Below, piece after piece: positions 1-8,526 of a DNA stretch of 64,000 nt. The DNA is from JBJMHZ01 sp045807125 (GTDB taxonomy: Bacteria > Actinomycetota > Actinomycetes > JAWWOL01). Position 1 is the stretch's first letter. The number at the start of each line of letters is the position of its first letter. The position numbers and the translations under genes are program-made. Where the stretch lies: positions 1 to 64,000 of the forward strand of contig JBJMHZ010000026.1 in NCBI GenBank assembly GCA_045807125.1, in the 5' to 3' direction. A model generated the notes under the pieces. That model ran no database searches and was not told the origin of the DNA. It saw nothing but the letters and a program-made list of their open reading frames with translations.

Positions 1-1
1 C

Positions 2-244
2 GTCGCCGCCGGTGCGGCGCAGCCCGCCGCGCCGGGCACGACGAGCGCACCGGCCAGCTCGGCGACCGGGCACCGGGCCGTCGAGCTGCGCCGCCTGCTG
101 GCCGCCGAGAGCCGCGCGGCCGCCGCCAGGGCGGCCGACTGCGTGGCCGCGCCCGCCCGCCTCGCGCCGCTGCTCGGCTCGATCGCCGCGAGCGAGACCG
201 GCCACCAGGCGCTGCTCCGCGTCGCGCCGTGGGAGCGGTCGTGA
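2..244 (+). CDS. C-terminal part of an unidentified Ala-rich protein (5' end outside window)
   Basis: The reading frame is open from the window edge to TGA at 242-244. It encodes about 80 residues with the G/C-biased third positions typical of the neighbours. The visible part is an Ala/Pro/Thr/Ser linker followed by an Arg/Ala-rich helix (ELRRLLAAESRAAAARAA) and an ISA-like helical end. The last codons overlap the GTG start of the next gene as GTGA, so the two are probably translationally coupled. In actinobacteria a secreted or membrane-attached helical protein often precedes a DUF4439 protein, so this may be that partner. Function is not recognisable from the fragment. Confidence 0.6.
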   Translation, partial: VAAGAAQPAAPGTTSAPASSATGHRAVELRRLLAAESRAAAARAADCVAAPARLAPLLGSIAASETGHQALLRVAPWERS

Positions 245-705
245 CCGGCCGGCCGGCGCTCACCACCGGGTTCACCGCGGCGCTCGCCACCGCGCTCGCC
301 GCCGAGCACGCGGCGGTGTACGGGTACGGGGCCGCCGCGCCGCACCTGCCGGAGCGGCTCATCGCCACCGCCCGCCGCGAGTTCGACGAGCACCGGCTGG
401 CCAGGGACCGGCTCGTCGCGGCCCTCGCCGGGACCGGCACGACGCCCCCGCCGGCCCCGCCCGCCTACGACCTCGACCCGGCGCCCGGCGCGCCCGCCGA
501 CGCGCTCGCGCTGCTCGTCCGGCTGGAGGAAGCTACCGCGGCCGCCTACGCCCGGCTGCTCGGGGCGACGGACGACGCCGGGGCGCGCCGGCTCGCCGTC
601 GGGGAGCTGCAGGCGGCCGCGGGGCGGGCTACCGGCTGGCGGCTCGCCGCGGGGACGACGCCGGCCACCGAGGCGCTGCCCGGCCTGACCGGCCCGACCG
701 GCTGA
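241..705 (+). CDS. DUF4439 ferritin-like domain protein
   Basis: This 154-residue protein is an all-helical, ferritin-like (DUF4439) protein, with AAEHAAVYGYG near residue 25 and FDEHRLARDRL near residue 60. These give the spaced Glu/His pattern of a four-helix bundle. The family is common in actinobacteria and its biochemical role is unproven. The GTG at 241 was chosen because it overlaps the previous stop (GTGA) and has GGGAG five bases upstream; a GTG at 229 is an in-frame alternative. The 3' end runs into the end of the convergent pabB by 77 bp. Confidence 0.7.
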   Translation: MTGRPALTTGFTAALATALAAEHAAVYGYGAAAPHLPERLIATARREFDEHRLARDRLVAALAGTGTTPPPAPPAYDLDPAPGAPADALALLVRLEEATAAAYARLLGATDDAGARRLAVGELQAAAGRATGWRLAAGTTPATEALPGLTGPTG

Positions 706-2770
706 GCCCCGGCTGCCCGGCCGCCGCCGTCAGCGCGCTCAGCAGGGCGGCCGCCTTGAGCCACGTCTCGCGCACCTCGGCGGCCGGCTCGGACAGCGCC
801 GTGATGGCGCCACCGACGCCGATCGAGGCCCGGTCTCCGTCGCCGGCGACGACGATCGTCCTGATCGCGATGCTCAGGTCGACGGCGCCGTCGAGGGAGA
901 AGTAGCCGATCGCCCCGCAGTAGACGCCCCGGGGGCCGCCCTCGAGGCGGTCGATGATCTCCATCGTCCGCACCTTCGGCGCGCCGGTCACCGACCCGCC
1001 GGGGAAGGCGTGGCGCACGCACTCGGCGGCGCCCACGTCGTCGCGCAGCTCGCCGCGGACGGTGCTCACGAGCTGGTGCACGGTCTCGTACGTCTCGACG
1101 CCGCACAGCTGCGGCACCGAGACGCTGCCCACCCGCGCGCCGCGCCCGATGTCGTTGCGGACCAGGTCGACGATCATGATGTTCTCGGCCCGCTCCTTCT
1201 CGCTGGCGGCCAGCGCCCGCGCGAGCCGCTCGTCCTCCTCCGGCGTCGCTCCGCGCGGGCAGGTGCCCTTGATGGGCCTGGACTCCACGACGCCGTCCGG
1301 CAGGAGCCGCAGGAAGCGCTCCGGCGACGAGCTGAGCACGGCCACGCCCGGCAGGCGCAGCCAGGCGCCGAACGGTGCGGGGTTGACGACGCGGAGCCGG
1401 CGGTACGCGGTCCACGGGTCGACCGGGCAGTCGACCTCCAGCACGTTCGTCAGGCAGATCTCGTAGGACTCGCCCATGCCGATCAGCCGCTGGCACTCGG
1501 CGATCAGCCGCAGGTAGCCGTCGTCGGAGTGCCGGCTGCGCACGCTCACCGGCCGCACCGGCTCGGCAGGCTGGTCGAGCGGCGGCAGGGCCGCCAGCCC
1601 GCGCAGCGCGCCCTCCGCGCGGTCCAGCCACTCCGCGCCGGTGGTGTCCTCGCCCTGGAGGGCGAGCAGCCACAGCCGGCTCTGCTCGTGGTCGACCACC
1701 AGGCCCCTGTCGGCGAACAGCAGCTGCGCGTCCGGGACGCCGGAGCGGTGCACCGCCGCGCCGCCGGTGTCGGCCTTGAGCTCGTATCCGAGGTAGCCGA
1801 CGTAGCCGAGCGCGAAGTCGACCGGGAGACCGGCGCCGGCGACCCGCCGGCGCGGGAGCTCCCGCGCGAGGTAGGAGAGCAGGTCGCCGGAGAACCGCTC
1901 CACCACCGCGCCGTCGCTCGCGGTCACCGTCACGGTGCGGGTGCCGACGTCGTACGAGACGCGCTCCGCGAGCGGTCCGCGCGAGCCGCCGAGGATCGAG
2001 AAGCGCGACAGGCCGGGCACCTGGAGCGCGCTGTCGAGCCAGAACGCGCAGTCGTCGTCGCCGAACAGCGCGACGAGCACTGCACCGGCGTCGCCGCCGA
2101 AGGGCAGCTCGCGGACGAGGAGCCGGTAGCGCTGCTCCACCGGCGCCCGGCGGGCGGCCGGCGCCGGATCGGTTGCCGGGCGCCGTCCGCGCCGCGCCGA
2201 CGCGAGCCGGACGAAGTTTGCGAGCAGCGTCTCGCCGTGCTCGGTCGCGATGGACTCGGGGTGGAACTGCACGCCCCAGTGCGGCTTGGCGGCGTGCCGG
2301 GCGCCCATGACGAGACCGTCCGCGGTCGCGCAGATCACCTCGAGGTGGTCGGGGAGGTCGTAGGCGAGCAGCGAGTGATAGCGCATCGCCGTGAACGGCG
2401 ACGGGATCCCCTCGAGCAGCGGGTCGCCGTCGTGGTGGATCTCGCTGCAGCGGCCGTGCATGGGCACCGGCGCCCGGTCGATCCGCGCGCCCGCGGCGAG
2501 GCACAGCCCCTGGTGCCCGAGGCAGATGCCGAGCATCGGGATCTCGTCCTGCTCGACGGCCCAGCGGCTCAGCCCGAAGTCGCGGTCGTCGGCCGGCGTG
2601 CCCGGCCCCGGCGAGACGACGATGCCGGTCACCGCGGCGAGATCGAGCCGGCGCAGGGCGTCCTCGTCGTCGTTGGCGATGACGAGCGGAGCTGCCCCCG
2701 TGACCGTGGCGAGGGACTGGTAGAGGTTGTAGGTGAACGAGTCATAGTTGTCCACCAGCACGAACGTCAT
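629..2770 (-). CDS. pabB: Aminodeoxychorismate synthase, fused PabA-PabB
   Basis: This 713-residue fusion makes 4-amino-4-deoxychorismate from chorismate and glutamine for p-aminobenzoate and folate. Residues 1-195 are a class I glutamine amidotransferase with the nucleophile in GICLGHQG (C83) and the His/Glu pair in FHPES (H170, E172). Residues about 230-680 are the chorismate-binding domain, ending with DLVRNDIGR, SVTGAPK and AIGYFSLDG. A PIKGT motif near residue 497 carries the lysine that distinguishes PabB from anthranilate synthase, which has PIAGT. The ATG at 2770 begins the amidotransferase (MTFVLVDNYDSF). The frame stays open upstream but has no recognisable domain there. Fused PabAB also occurs in antibiotic pathways, but no such cluster is seen here. 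Confidence 0.93.
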   Translation of the reverse strand: MTFVLVDNYDSFTYNLYQSLATVTGAAPLVIANDDEDALRRLDLAAVTGIVVSPGPGTPADDRDFGLSRWAVEQDEIPMLGICLGHQGLCLAAGARIDRAPVPMHGRCSEIHHDGDPLLEGIPSPFTAMRYHSLLAYDLPDHLEVICATADGLVMGARHAAKPHWGVQFHPESIATEHGETLLANFVRLASARRGRRPATDPAPAARRAPVEQRYRLLVRELPFGGDAGAVLVALFGDDDCAFWLDSALQVPGLSRFSILGGSRGPLAERVSYDVGTRTVTVTASDGAVVERFSGDLLSYLARELPRRRVAGAGLPVDFALGYVGYLGYELKADTGGAAVHRSGVPDAQLLFADRGLVVDHEQSRLWLLALQGEDTTGAEWLDRAEGALRGLAALPPLDQPAEPVRPVSVRSRHSDDGYLRLIAECQRLIGMGESYEICLTNVLEVDCPVDPWTAYRRLRVVNPAPFGAWLRLPGVAVLSSSPERFLRLLPDGVVESRPIKGTCPRGATPEEDERLARALAASEKERAENIMIVDLVRNDIGRGARVGSVSVPQLCGVETYETVHQLVSTVRGELRDDVGAAECVRHAFPGGSVTGAPKVRTMEIIDRLEGGPRGVYCGAIGYFSLDGAVDLSIAIRTIVVAGDGDRASIGVGGAITALSEPAAEVRETWLKAAALLSALTAAAGQPGLSRSGRSGRAAPRWPASSPRRAASR

Positions 2771-2956
2771 GCTCGATCGGCTCCCCGGACCGGCTCCGGG
2801 ACCGGCGCCGGCGCTGACTTGGGCGACTTGGGCGACGTTCGAAGGATGGCGCTCGGCGCCGGTGCTGCACAAGGCGCAGGGGAGTGCGGTCGTGTCACGG
2901 CGCGACGGTAGCGTGCGGTGCGCCGCCGGAAGGATCGCCACGAGAGAGGAGCCGCA

Positions 2957-3469
2957 GTGCTCGTCGTCATGGCCGGGCTGCCCGGTACGGGCAAGACGTC
3001 GCTCGCCCGGGCCATCGGGGTCGCGCTGCCGGCGCCGGTGCTGTCCGTCGACTCGATCGAGCGGGCGATCCGGCTGGCCGGCGTCGGCGACGCCGAGCCG
3101 GTGGGCCTGGCCGCGTACGCGGTCGCGCAGGCGCTGGCCGACGAGGAGCTGCGCGCCGGGCACCCGGTGGTCGCCGACGCGGTCAACGTCGCCGAGGAGG
3201 CCAGGCGGGCCTGGCAGCAGCTGGCGGAGGCGCACGGCGTGCCGCTCGTCGTGGTCGCGATGCGGTGCAGCGACGAGCGGGCCCATCGCGACCGGGTGGA
3301 GTCGCGGGCCGCCGGCGAGAGCGGCATGCCCGCGATGACGTGGGAGCGGGTGCAGGAGCTGGCCGCGCAGCAGCGCCCCTGGCCGGTGCCTGGCCTGCTC
3401 TCCCTCGACTCCTGCGAGGAGCTGGAGGGCAACATCCGACTCACCCTCGAGCGCATCTGGGCTGGGTGA
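2957..3469 (+). CDS. P-loop kinase-like AAA protein
   Basis: This 170-residue cytoplasmic protein has a Walker A motif (GLPGTGKTS) near residue 8. Its fold looks like small-molecule kinases or zeta-toxin-like ATP enzymes: a DSIERAI segment follows strand 2 and a RCSDERAHRDRVESR lid-like helix lies around residue 105. The substrate is unknown. The GTG start at 2957 has GAGAGGAG six bases upstream and sits just before the P-loop; starts further upstream lack a ribosome binding site. The stop overlaps the next ATG by one base (TGATG), so it is co-transcribed with the pentapeptide protein. It is divergent from pabB. Confidence 0.8.
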   Translation: MLVVMAGLPGTGKTSLARAIGVALPAPVLSVDSIERAIRLAGVGDAEPVGLAAYAVAQALADEELRAGHPVVADAVNVAEEARRAWQQLAEAHGVPLVVVAMRCSDERAHRDRVESRAAGESGMPAMTWERVQELAAQQRPWPVPGLLSLDSCEELEGNIRLTLERIWAG

Positions 3470-4062
3470 TGAGCGAGCTCTTCGAGGACGAGCGGTTCAA
3501 CAGCGACGACTGGTACGCGCGCGAGCTCGCCGACGCCGTCTTCGTCAGGTGCAGCTTCTCGCGGGTCGACATGGTCGAGTCGACGAGCAGCGGCGCGGTC
3601 TTCGAGGAGTGCTCGTTCGCCAACGTCAAGCTCAACGTCTCGGTGCACCGCGACAGCGCGTTCCTGCGCTGCCGGTTCGTGCGCTGCAACTTCTTCGACG
3701 CGTCGTTCGAGCGGTGCAAGCTGACCGGCTGCGAGCTCGAGGGCTGCGACCTGCGCCGCCTCTCGGTGACGTCGAGCGACCTGTCGTACGCCAGCCTGCG
3801 AGCGGCCGATCTGCGCAGCGCGACGCTTCGCGAGGTACGGCTGCGCGAGGCTGACCTGACCGATGCCGACTGCGAGGGCACCGACCTCACCGGTGCCGAC
3901 CTGCGCGGGGCGAGCATCGACCGGGCGCGCTTCGTCGGTGCCGACCTCCGGGGCAGCGATCTCGAGGGCGTCGACCCGCGCCTCGCGGTGCTCGACCGCG
4001 CACGGATCGGCGCGCCGCAGGCGATCCAGCTGGTGCAGGCCCTCGGCCTCGACGTGGGCTGA
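3469..4062 (+). CDS. Pentapeptide repeat protein
   Basis: This 197-residue protein consists largely of A(D/N)LXX-type pentapeptides. From about residue 15 to 100 the repeats are degenerate and Cys/Phe-rich (SFANV, CRFVRCNFFDASF). From residue 105 to 175 they are canonical (DLSYASLRAADLRSATL, ADLTDADCEGTDL). Such repeats fold into a right-handed quadrilateral beta-helix. Some members mimic DNA and protect gyrase (Qnr, MfpA), but most have no known role and nothing here identifies a target. It is translationally coupled to the kinase-like gene by a TGATG overlap. The convergent HAD gene ends 42 bp away, with a tandem repeat between them. Confidence 0.85.
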   Translation: MSELFEDERFNSDDWYARELADAVFVRCSFSRVDMVESTSSGAVFEECSFANVKLNVSVHRDSAFLRCRFVRCNFFDASFERCKLTGCELEGCDLRRLSVTSSDLSYASLRAADLRSATLREVRLREADLTDADCEGTDLTGADLRGASIDRARFVGADLRGSDLEGVDPRLAVLDRARIGAPQAIQLVQALGLDVG

Positions 4063-4063
4063 C

Positions 4064-4108
4064 CGGCTCAGGCGGCTCAGGCGGCTCAGGCGGCTCAGGC
4101 GGCTCAGC
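4064..4108. repeat. 9-bp tandem repeat, five copies, over a stop codon
   Basis: Five head-to-tail copies of CGGCTCAGG lie here; the fifth ends in C instead of G and a sixth degenerate start follows. The array sits between two convergent genes. Its last unit contains the TGA stop (TCA on the plus strand, 4104-4106) of the minus-strand HAD hydrolase. Any loss or gain of units would leave that protein unchanged because each unit carries its own in-phase stop. Confidence 0.9.
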
Positions 4109-4817
4109 CGGCTCGATCCGCGGCGAGCCACCCGTCGAGCAGCGGCAGCAGGTCGGACAGCCGCTGCACGACCCCGTCGGGGACGACGTCGTAGGCCGGG
4201 ACGTTGCTGTGGGGCACCAGGACCGCGCGCATGCCCACCGACTTGGCGCCGTGGATGTCGTCGAACGGCCGGTCGCCGACGAAGACCGCCTCGGCCGGCT
4301 CGCAGCCGACGGCGCGCAGCGCGGCGCGGAACGCCTCCGGGTGCGGCTTGGTCCACGCGATCTCGCTGGTGTAGACGTCGCCGTCGATGAGGTCGAGGAC
4401 GCCGTCGCGGGCGAAGATGCGCTCGTGCCAAGCCCTGGGCCAGTGGGTGTTGGACAGCACCCCGACCCTGAGGCCGCGCTCGCGGATCGCGGCGAGCACG
4501 CCCTTGACCTCGACGTCGGTGTGGGTGTGGGGATCCCAGTGCTCGAGGTAAGCGTCGAGCGCCCGCTCGAGCGCATCGGGCGGCGCCTTGATGCCGGAGG
4601 CGGCGATCACCTCGTGGATCGTCGAGCTGCGATGCTCGGTCTCCGCTCGATGCCACTGGTCCCGCTCCGCTCGATGAAGCGCCTCGGCAAGCTCCGCGGC
4701 GTTGATGGGCGCCAGCTCCCGGGCCACCACGCTCCACGCACCGAGCACATCGACGTTGTGCCACGGCGTCAGCGTGCCGCCCCAGTCGAAGATCACCGCT
4801 CGCAGCCCGGCCGGCAT
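4104..4817 (-). CDS. HAD-superfamily (subfamily IA) hydrolase
   Basis: This 237-residue protein is a phosphatase-like HAD enzyme. Motif I is VIFDWGGTLT near residue 10, with Trp-Gly replacing the second Asp of the usual DXD. Motif II is VGVLSNT near residue 117, the motif III lysine is in WTKPHPE near residue 153, and motif IV is VFVGDRPFDD near residue 175. Loss of the second Asp in motif I often marks non-phosphatase or altered-specificity members, so the substrate and even the activity are open. ATG 4817 has GGAGGA six bases upstream. It starts 14 bp after proS and is likely co-transcribed with it. The stop codon lies inside a 9-bp tandem repeat. Confidence 0.85.
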   Translation of the reverse strand: MPAGLRAVIFDWGGTLTPWHNVDVLGAWSVVARELAPINAAELAEALHRAERDQWHRAETEHRSSTIHEVIAASGIKAPPDALERALDAYLEHWDPHTHTDVEVKGVLAAIRERGLRVGVLSNTHWPRAWHERIFARDGVLDLIDGDVYTSEIAWTKPHPEAFRAALRAVGCEPAEAVFVGDRPFDDIHGAKSVGMRAVLVPHSNVPAYDVVPDGVVQRLSDLLPLLDGWLAADRAG

Positions 4818-4831
4818 CGCCGGTCCTCCTC

Positions 4832-6574
4832 TCAGCCGGTCCCGGCGGCCTCGGCCCACCAGCGGGACAGCGTCGTCGTGCACTCGTCGACCCGCACCGG
4901 CTCGCGCCGGCCGGTGCCGCGCCACTTCACCTCGACCGTACCGTCGGCCACCGACCGGCCGGCGACGACCACCAGCGGGGTGCCGATGAGGTCGGCGTCG
5001 GCGAACTTCTCCCCCGGCGAGGCCGGCCGGTCGTCGAGCAGGACGTCGAGCCCGGCGGCGGCGAGCGACCCGGCCAGCGCGCCGGCCGTCTCGCGCTGCA
5101 GGTCGCCCTTGCCGATCGGCAGGACGGTGACCTGCGCGGGCGCGACCACCGGCGGCCAGGCCAGCCCGGCCTCGTCGTGGTGCTGCTCGGCGATCGCCGC
5201 CACCAGCCGCGAGACGCCGATGCCGTACGAGCCCATCGTGACCCGCACGGGGCGGCCGTCGGGGCCGGCCACGTCGAAGCCGAGCGCGTCGGCGTAGCGC
5301 CGCCCCAGCGCGCGGACGTGGCCGACCTCGATCCCGCGCTCGAGGGTCACCGGGCCGCTGCAGCGCGGGCAGGGGTCGCCGGGCAGCACGCTCGCCACGT
5401 CGACGTAGCGGTCGACGGCGAAGTCGCGGCCGCAGACCACGCCGCGGGCGTGGGTGTCCACCCGGTTGGCCCCGGTCACCCAGCTCGTGCCCGGCGCCAC
5501 CCGCGGGTCGGCGAGGTAGCGGAACGCCCGCCCGGCCATCCCCTGCGGTCCGACGTAGCCGCGCACCAGGTCGGGCCGGCCGGCGAAGTCCTCCCCGGCG
5601 AAGATGCGCACGGCGGCAGGGGCGAGCGCCGCCTCCAGCCGGCGCAGGTCGACCTCGCGGTCGCCCGGCACGCCGACCGCCGCGACGTACGTGGTGCCGT
5701 CCGGCTCCGCGACCGTCACCAGCAGGTTCTTCAGCGTCGCCGCGGCTGGCACGCCGACGGCGGCGGCCAGCGCCTCGATCGTCGGCGTGCCCGGCGTGTC
5801 GAGCAGCTCCAGCGGTGGCGCGTCGCCGAGCGGCACCGGCGGCACCTTCGTCGTCACCGCCTCGACGTCGGCGGCGTGGCCGCACGCGGCGCAGCTCACG
5901 AACGCGTCCTCGCCGGCCGCGGCCGGCGCGAGGAGCTTCTCCGACCGGCCCCCGCCCATGGCCTCCGGCACGGCGGTGGCGACCCGCACGTCGAGCCCCA
6001 GCCGCTCGAACGTCCGCAGGTAAGCGGCCCGGTGCGCGGCGCACGACGCCCCGAGGCCCTCGTCGTCGAGGTCGAACGAGCACGAGTCCTTCGTCAGGAG
6101 CTCCCGGCCGCGCAGGACGCCGCCGCGCGAGCGGACCTCGTCGCGGAAGGTCGTCCGCACCTGGAACAGCGTCACCGGCAGGTCGCGGTAGGACGTGCAC
6201 TCCGCCTGCGCGAGCAGGGTGAGCGCCTCCTCGTGGGCCGCGCCGAGGACGTGGTCGGCGCCGCGGCGGTCGCGCACCCGCAGCAGCCGCTCGTCGCGCC
6301 CGGCAAGGCGGCCCGTGCGCTCGTACGCCTCGATCGGCGCCAGGGCGGGCAGCAGCACCTCCTGCCCGCCGATCGCCGCCATCTCCTCGCGGGCGACCGC
6401 GGTGATGCGGTCGAGCGTCCGCTTGCCGAGCGGCAGCCACGCATGGCTGCCGGAGCCGCTGCGGCGCACGTAGCCCGCCCTGGTGAGCAGCCGGTCGCTC
6501 GCGGCCTCGGCATCGGCGGGGTCCTCGCGCAGCGTCCGCAAGAGCAGGCTCGACATGCGGACGACCCCGGCCAC
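4832..6574 (-). CDS. proS: Prolyl-tRNA synthetase (bacterial type)
   Basis: ProS charges tRNA-Pro with proline in the cytosol. This class II synthetase has motif 1 in the N-terminal third (LLTRAGYVRRSGSGSHAWLPLG), the YXX-type editing insertion between about residues 220 and 390, and an anticodon-binding domain at the C terminus (QVTVLPIGKGD, LDVLLDDRPASPGEKF). Its length of about 580 residues fits the insertion-bearing bacterial form. GTG 6574 is preferred because AGGAGG lies five bases upstream. GTG 6580 overlaps that sequence, and ATG 6556 (MSSLLLRTLRED), where many homologues begin, has no close ribosome binding site. Confidence 0.95.
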   Translation of the reverse strand: MAGVVRMSSLLLRTLREDPADAEAASDRLLTRAGYVRRSGSGSHAWLPLGKRTLDRITAVAREEMAAIGGQEVLLPALAPIEAYERTGRLAGRDERLLRVRDRRGADHVLGAAHEEALTLLAQAECTSYRDLPVTLFQVRTTFRDEVRSRGGVLRGRELLTKDSCSFDLDDEGLGASCAAHRAAYLRTFERLGLDVRVATAVPEAMGGGRSEKLLAPAAAGEDAFVSCAACGHAADVEAVTTKVPPVPLGDAPPLELLDTPGTPTIEALAAAVGVPAAATLKNLLVTVAEPDGTTYVAAVGVPGDREVDLRRLEAALAPAAVRIFAGEDFAGRPDLVRGYVGPQGMAGRAFRYLADPRVAPGTSWVTGANRVDTHARGVVCGRDFAVDRYVDVASVLPGDPCPRCSGPVTLERGIEVGHVRALGRRYADALGFDVAGPDGRPVRVTMGSYGIGVSRLVAAIAEQHHDEAGLAWPPVVAPAQVTVLPIGKGDLQRETAGALAGSLAAAGLDVLLDDRPASPGEKFADADLIGTPLVVVAGRSVADGTVEVKWRGTGRREPVRVDECTTTLSRWWAEAAGTG

Positions 6575-6671
6575 CAGCACCTCCTGATCGTGCCTGCTCG
6601 CTCCCTGCCCGCTTCAGGAGCCCGACCCTACCCACGGCCAGGAGCCGGCCGCGCGGCGATCCTCCGCCGCG

Positions 6672-6845
6672 TCACGCCGGGCCGAGCGGCAGTTCCGGCT
6701 CCAGCTCGTCGTGGACCGGCATGCCGGCGGCCCGGACGAGAGCGATGCCGGGCTTGCGCCGGCGGGCCTCGTCGATGGCGCGCCGGTGGACGGCGGCTCC
6801 GGCTGCGGCGGCCCTCTGCCGCGACCGCGGCGGGCAGCGGCTCAC
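6672..6845 (-). CDS. Small basic protein, unrecognised, coupled to preceding gene
   Basis: This 57-residue reading frame starts at GTG 6845, which overlaps the stop of the upstream 98-residue gene as GTGA. Codon third positions are strongly G/C. The protein has a basic helical half (HRRAIDEARRRKPG) and an acidic Pro/Leu tail (HDELEPELPL). No domain is recognised. The overlap and codon bias make it a credible gene, but it is too short for confident assignment. It would be the last gene of the peptide-transporter operon, about 100 bp before proS. Confidence 0.5.
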   Translation of the reverse strand: MSRCPPRSRQRAAAAGAAVHRRAIDEARRRKPGIALVRAAGMPVHDELEPELPLGPA

Positions 6846-7138
6846 TCGCCGAGGACGAGGACCCTGGCGTGCATGCTGGTGCGCTGGTGCAGGGCCGTCC
6901 GCAGCGCGCGGTGCAGGCCGTCCTCCAGGTAGAGCTCGCCGCGCCACTGCACGACGTGCGGGAACAGGTCGCCGTAGAACGTCGAGTCGTCGGCGAGCAG
7001 CACGTCGAGCTGCAGCGCCCGCTTGGTGGTGATCAGCTCGTCGAGGCGGACCGCGCGCGGTGGCAGCTCGCTCCACTCGCGGTGGCCGAACCCGTGGTCG
7101 GGGTACGGTCGCCCCTCCCCCACGGCCTTGAAGATCAA
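6842..7138 (-). CDS. Conserved actinobacterial 98-residue protein of unknown function
   Basis: This small acidic-to-neutral protein has highly characteristic segments: FKAVGEGRPYPDHG at the N terminus, then VRLDELITTKRALQLD, LLADDSTFYGDLFPHVV and WRGELYLEDGLHRALR. Closely similar proteins occur across actinobacteria and are sometimes labelled VapB-family antitoxin, but no toxin partner is visible here, so that label is not adopted. Translation probably starts at TTG 7138, which overlaps the TGA of the upstream ATPase gene (TTGA). No other start fits the conserved N terminus. Expression therefore depends on the transporter operon. Confidence 0.85.
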   Translation of the reverse strand: MIFKAVGEGRPYPDHGFGHREWSELPPRAVRLDELITTKRALQLDVLLADDSTFYGDLFPHVVQWRGELYLEDGLHRALRTALHQRTSMHARVLVLGE

Positions 7139-8526
7139 AGCGCGCGACCTGCCTCGTCGGTCGCGGACCGCGACGGCACGTCGGCGCCCTGGCGACGAGC
7201 CAGCTCGGCGTGCTCGCCGTAGAGGTGGCAGGCCACCTGCACCCCACCGGCGGGACGCAGCTCGGGGTCGATGCCCTCGTGGTAGCCGACGGTGACGCCG
7301 CCCCCGTCCGGCTCGACGGCCTCGACCGCGCGCCACATCGGCTCGTCGGGGTCGTCCTGCCGGATCCGGGTCAGCAGGCCGGCGACCTCGTCGCCGGTGT
7401 GGCTGGTCCCGGCGCCCAGCCAGGCCTGGTGCGTGGGCGCATCGAGCGTGTCGAGGTTGCCGACGAGCGGGCGCTCCACCTCGTACGTCGCGTCCCCCTT
7501 GGCCGTCCAGCGGTCCTCGAGCAGCGTGCGCAGGTCGCGGCTCTCCCAGCCGCAGACCGCGAAGGCATGCGGGCACCTGGGGTGGAACGAGCAGCCGAGC
7601 GGCGGCCGGGCGGCGTCCGGCACCTCGCCGCGCGGCAGGTCGCGCGGGATGCTCTTGCGCGGGTCGGGCTCGGGGATGGCGCGCAGCAGCGCGCGCGTGT
7701 AGGGGTGCTTGGGGTCGGCGTAGATCTCCTCGGGCGCGCCGATCTCGACCACCCGCCCCAGGTACATGATCGCGATGCGGTCGCAGAAGAACTTGGCCGT
7801 GGCGAGGTCGTGGGTGATGTAGAGGTAGGTGAGCCCGAGGTCGTCGCGCAGCCCCATCATCAGCTCGAGGATCTTGGCGCGGACGCTCATGTCGAGCATC
7901 GACACCGGCTCGTCCGCCACCAGCAGCGACGGGCCGAGGATGATCGCCCGCGCGATGACGGCGCGCTGCTTCTGCCCGCCGGAGAGGTCACCGGGGTACT
8001 TGTGCAGGAAGCGCTCGACCGGCGAGAGCCCCACCCGCTCCAGCGCCTCGGAGACCTTGCGGCGCAGCACGGCCTCGTCGTCGGTGATGCCGTGGATGGA
8101 CAGCGGATGACCCACCGCGGTGAGGATGTCCATGGCCGGGTTGAGCGAGGCGTTGGGGTCCTGGAAGACCATCTGCATGCGCTGGCGCATGCGGCGGACC
8201 TCCGACTCCTTCAGGCCGGTGATGTCGCGGCCCTCGAAGCGGACGCTGCCGGCGGTGATCGGCGCCATCCGAAGGATCGCCCGCCCGAGCGTCGTCTTGC
8301 CGCTGCCCGACTCGCCGACGACGCCGAGGACCTCGCCGGGCCGCAGGGCGAACGACACGCCGTCGACCGCCTTGACCGCCCCGGTCGAGCGCCCCGTCAG
8401 GCGGTCGAAGAAGCCGCCGCGCAGGGCGAAGTGGACGCGCAGGTCCTCGACCTCGAGCAGCGGGGCCGTCGTCCCCCGTGCGTCGGCGGGGGCCGGCCGG
8501 TCGTCGGTGTCAGGCCTCGTCGGCAA
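7135..8526 (-). CDS. Oligopeptide/dipeptide ABC transporter ATPase (OppF-like)
   Basis: This is one of two ATPases powering uptake of peptides or similar solutes. It has Walker A GESGSGKTT near residue 75, a Q-loop FQDPNASLNP, the signature LSGGQKQR, Walker B SLLVADEP, and the C-terminal oligopeptide motif with cysteines (LGCSFHPRCPHAFAVC). At 463 residues it is over 100 longer than typical OppF. The extra C terminus (about residues 335-463) is Glu/Asp-rich with no recognised domain. The TTG start at 8526 has GAGGAG seven bases upstream and overlaps the preceding gene by 17 bp. Confidence 0.92.
   Translation of the reverse strand: MPTRPDTDDRPAPADARGTTAPLLEVEDLRVHFALRGGFFDRLTGRSTGAVKAVDGVSFALRPGEVLGVVGESGSGKTTLGRAILRMAPITAGSVRFEGRDITGLKESEVRRMRQRMQMVFQDPNASLNPAMDILTAVGHPLSIHGITDDEAVLRRKVSEALERVGLSPVERFLHKYPGDLSGGQKQRAVIARAIILGPSLLVADEPVSMLDMSVRAKILELMMGLRDDLGLTYLYITHDLATAKFFCDRIAIMYLGRVVEIGAPEEIYADPKHPYTRALLRAIPEPDPRKSIPRDLPRGEVPDAARPPLGCSFHPRCPHAFAVCGWESRDLRTLLEDRWTAKGDATYEVERPLVGNLDTLDAPTHQAWLGAGTSHTGDEVAGLLTRIRQDDPDEPMWRAVEAVEPDGGGVTVGYHEGIDPELRPAGGVQVACHLYGEHAELARRQGADVPSRSATDEAGRAL

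Noticed and set aside
1010..2911. Long plus-strand frame opposite pabB (and others opposite S8, pot and ffh genes)
   Set aside because: Products are Arg/Ala/Pro/His-rich without domains, and the opposite strand holds a clear enzyme. Such frames are expected in very high G+C DNA.
2771..3286. N-terminal extension of PabA-PabB
   Set aside because: The extra 172 residues would overlap the divergent kinase-like gene, and conserved PabA sequence starts at ATG 2770.
4064..4108. Tandem repeat considered as a CRISPR or attachment site
   Set aside because: Units are directly adjacent with no spacers, and no cas or integrase gene is near.
6842..7138. Assignment of the 98-residue protein as a VapB antitoxin
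   Set aside because: No VapC-type PIN-domain gene is adjacent, and the sequence shows no AbrB/RHH DNA-binding motif.
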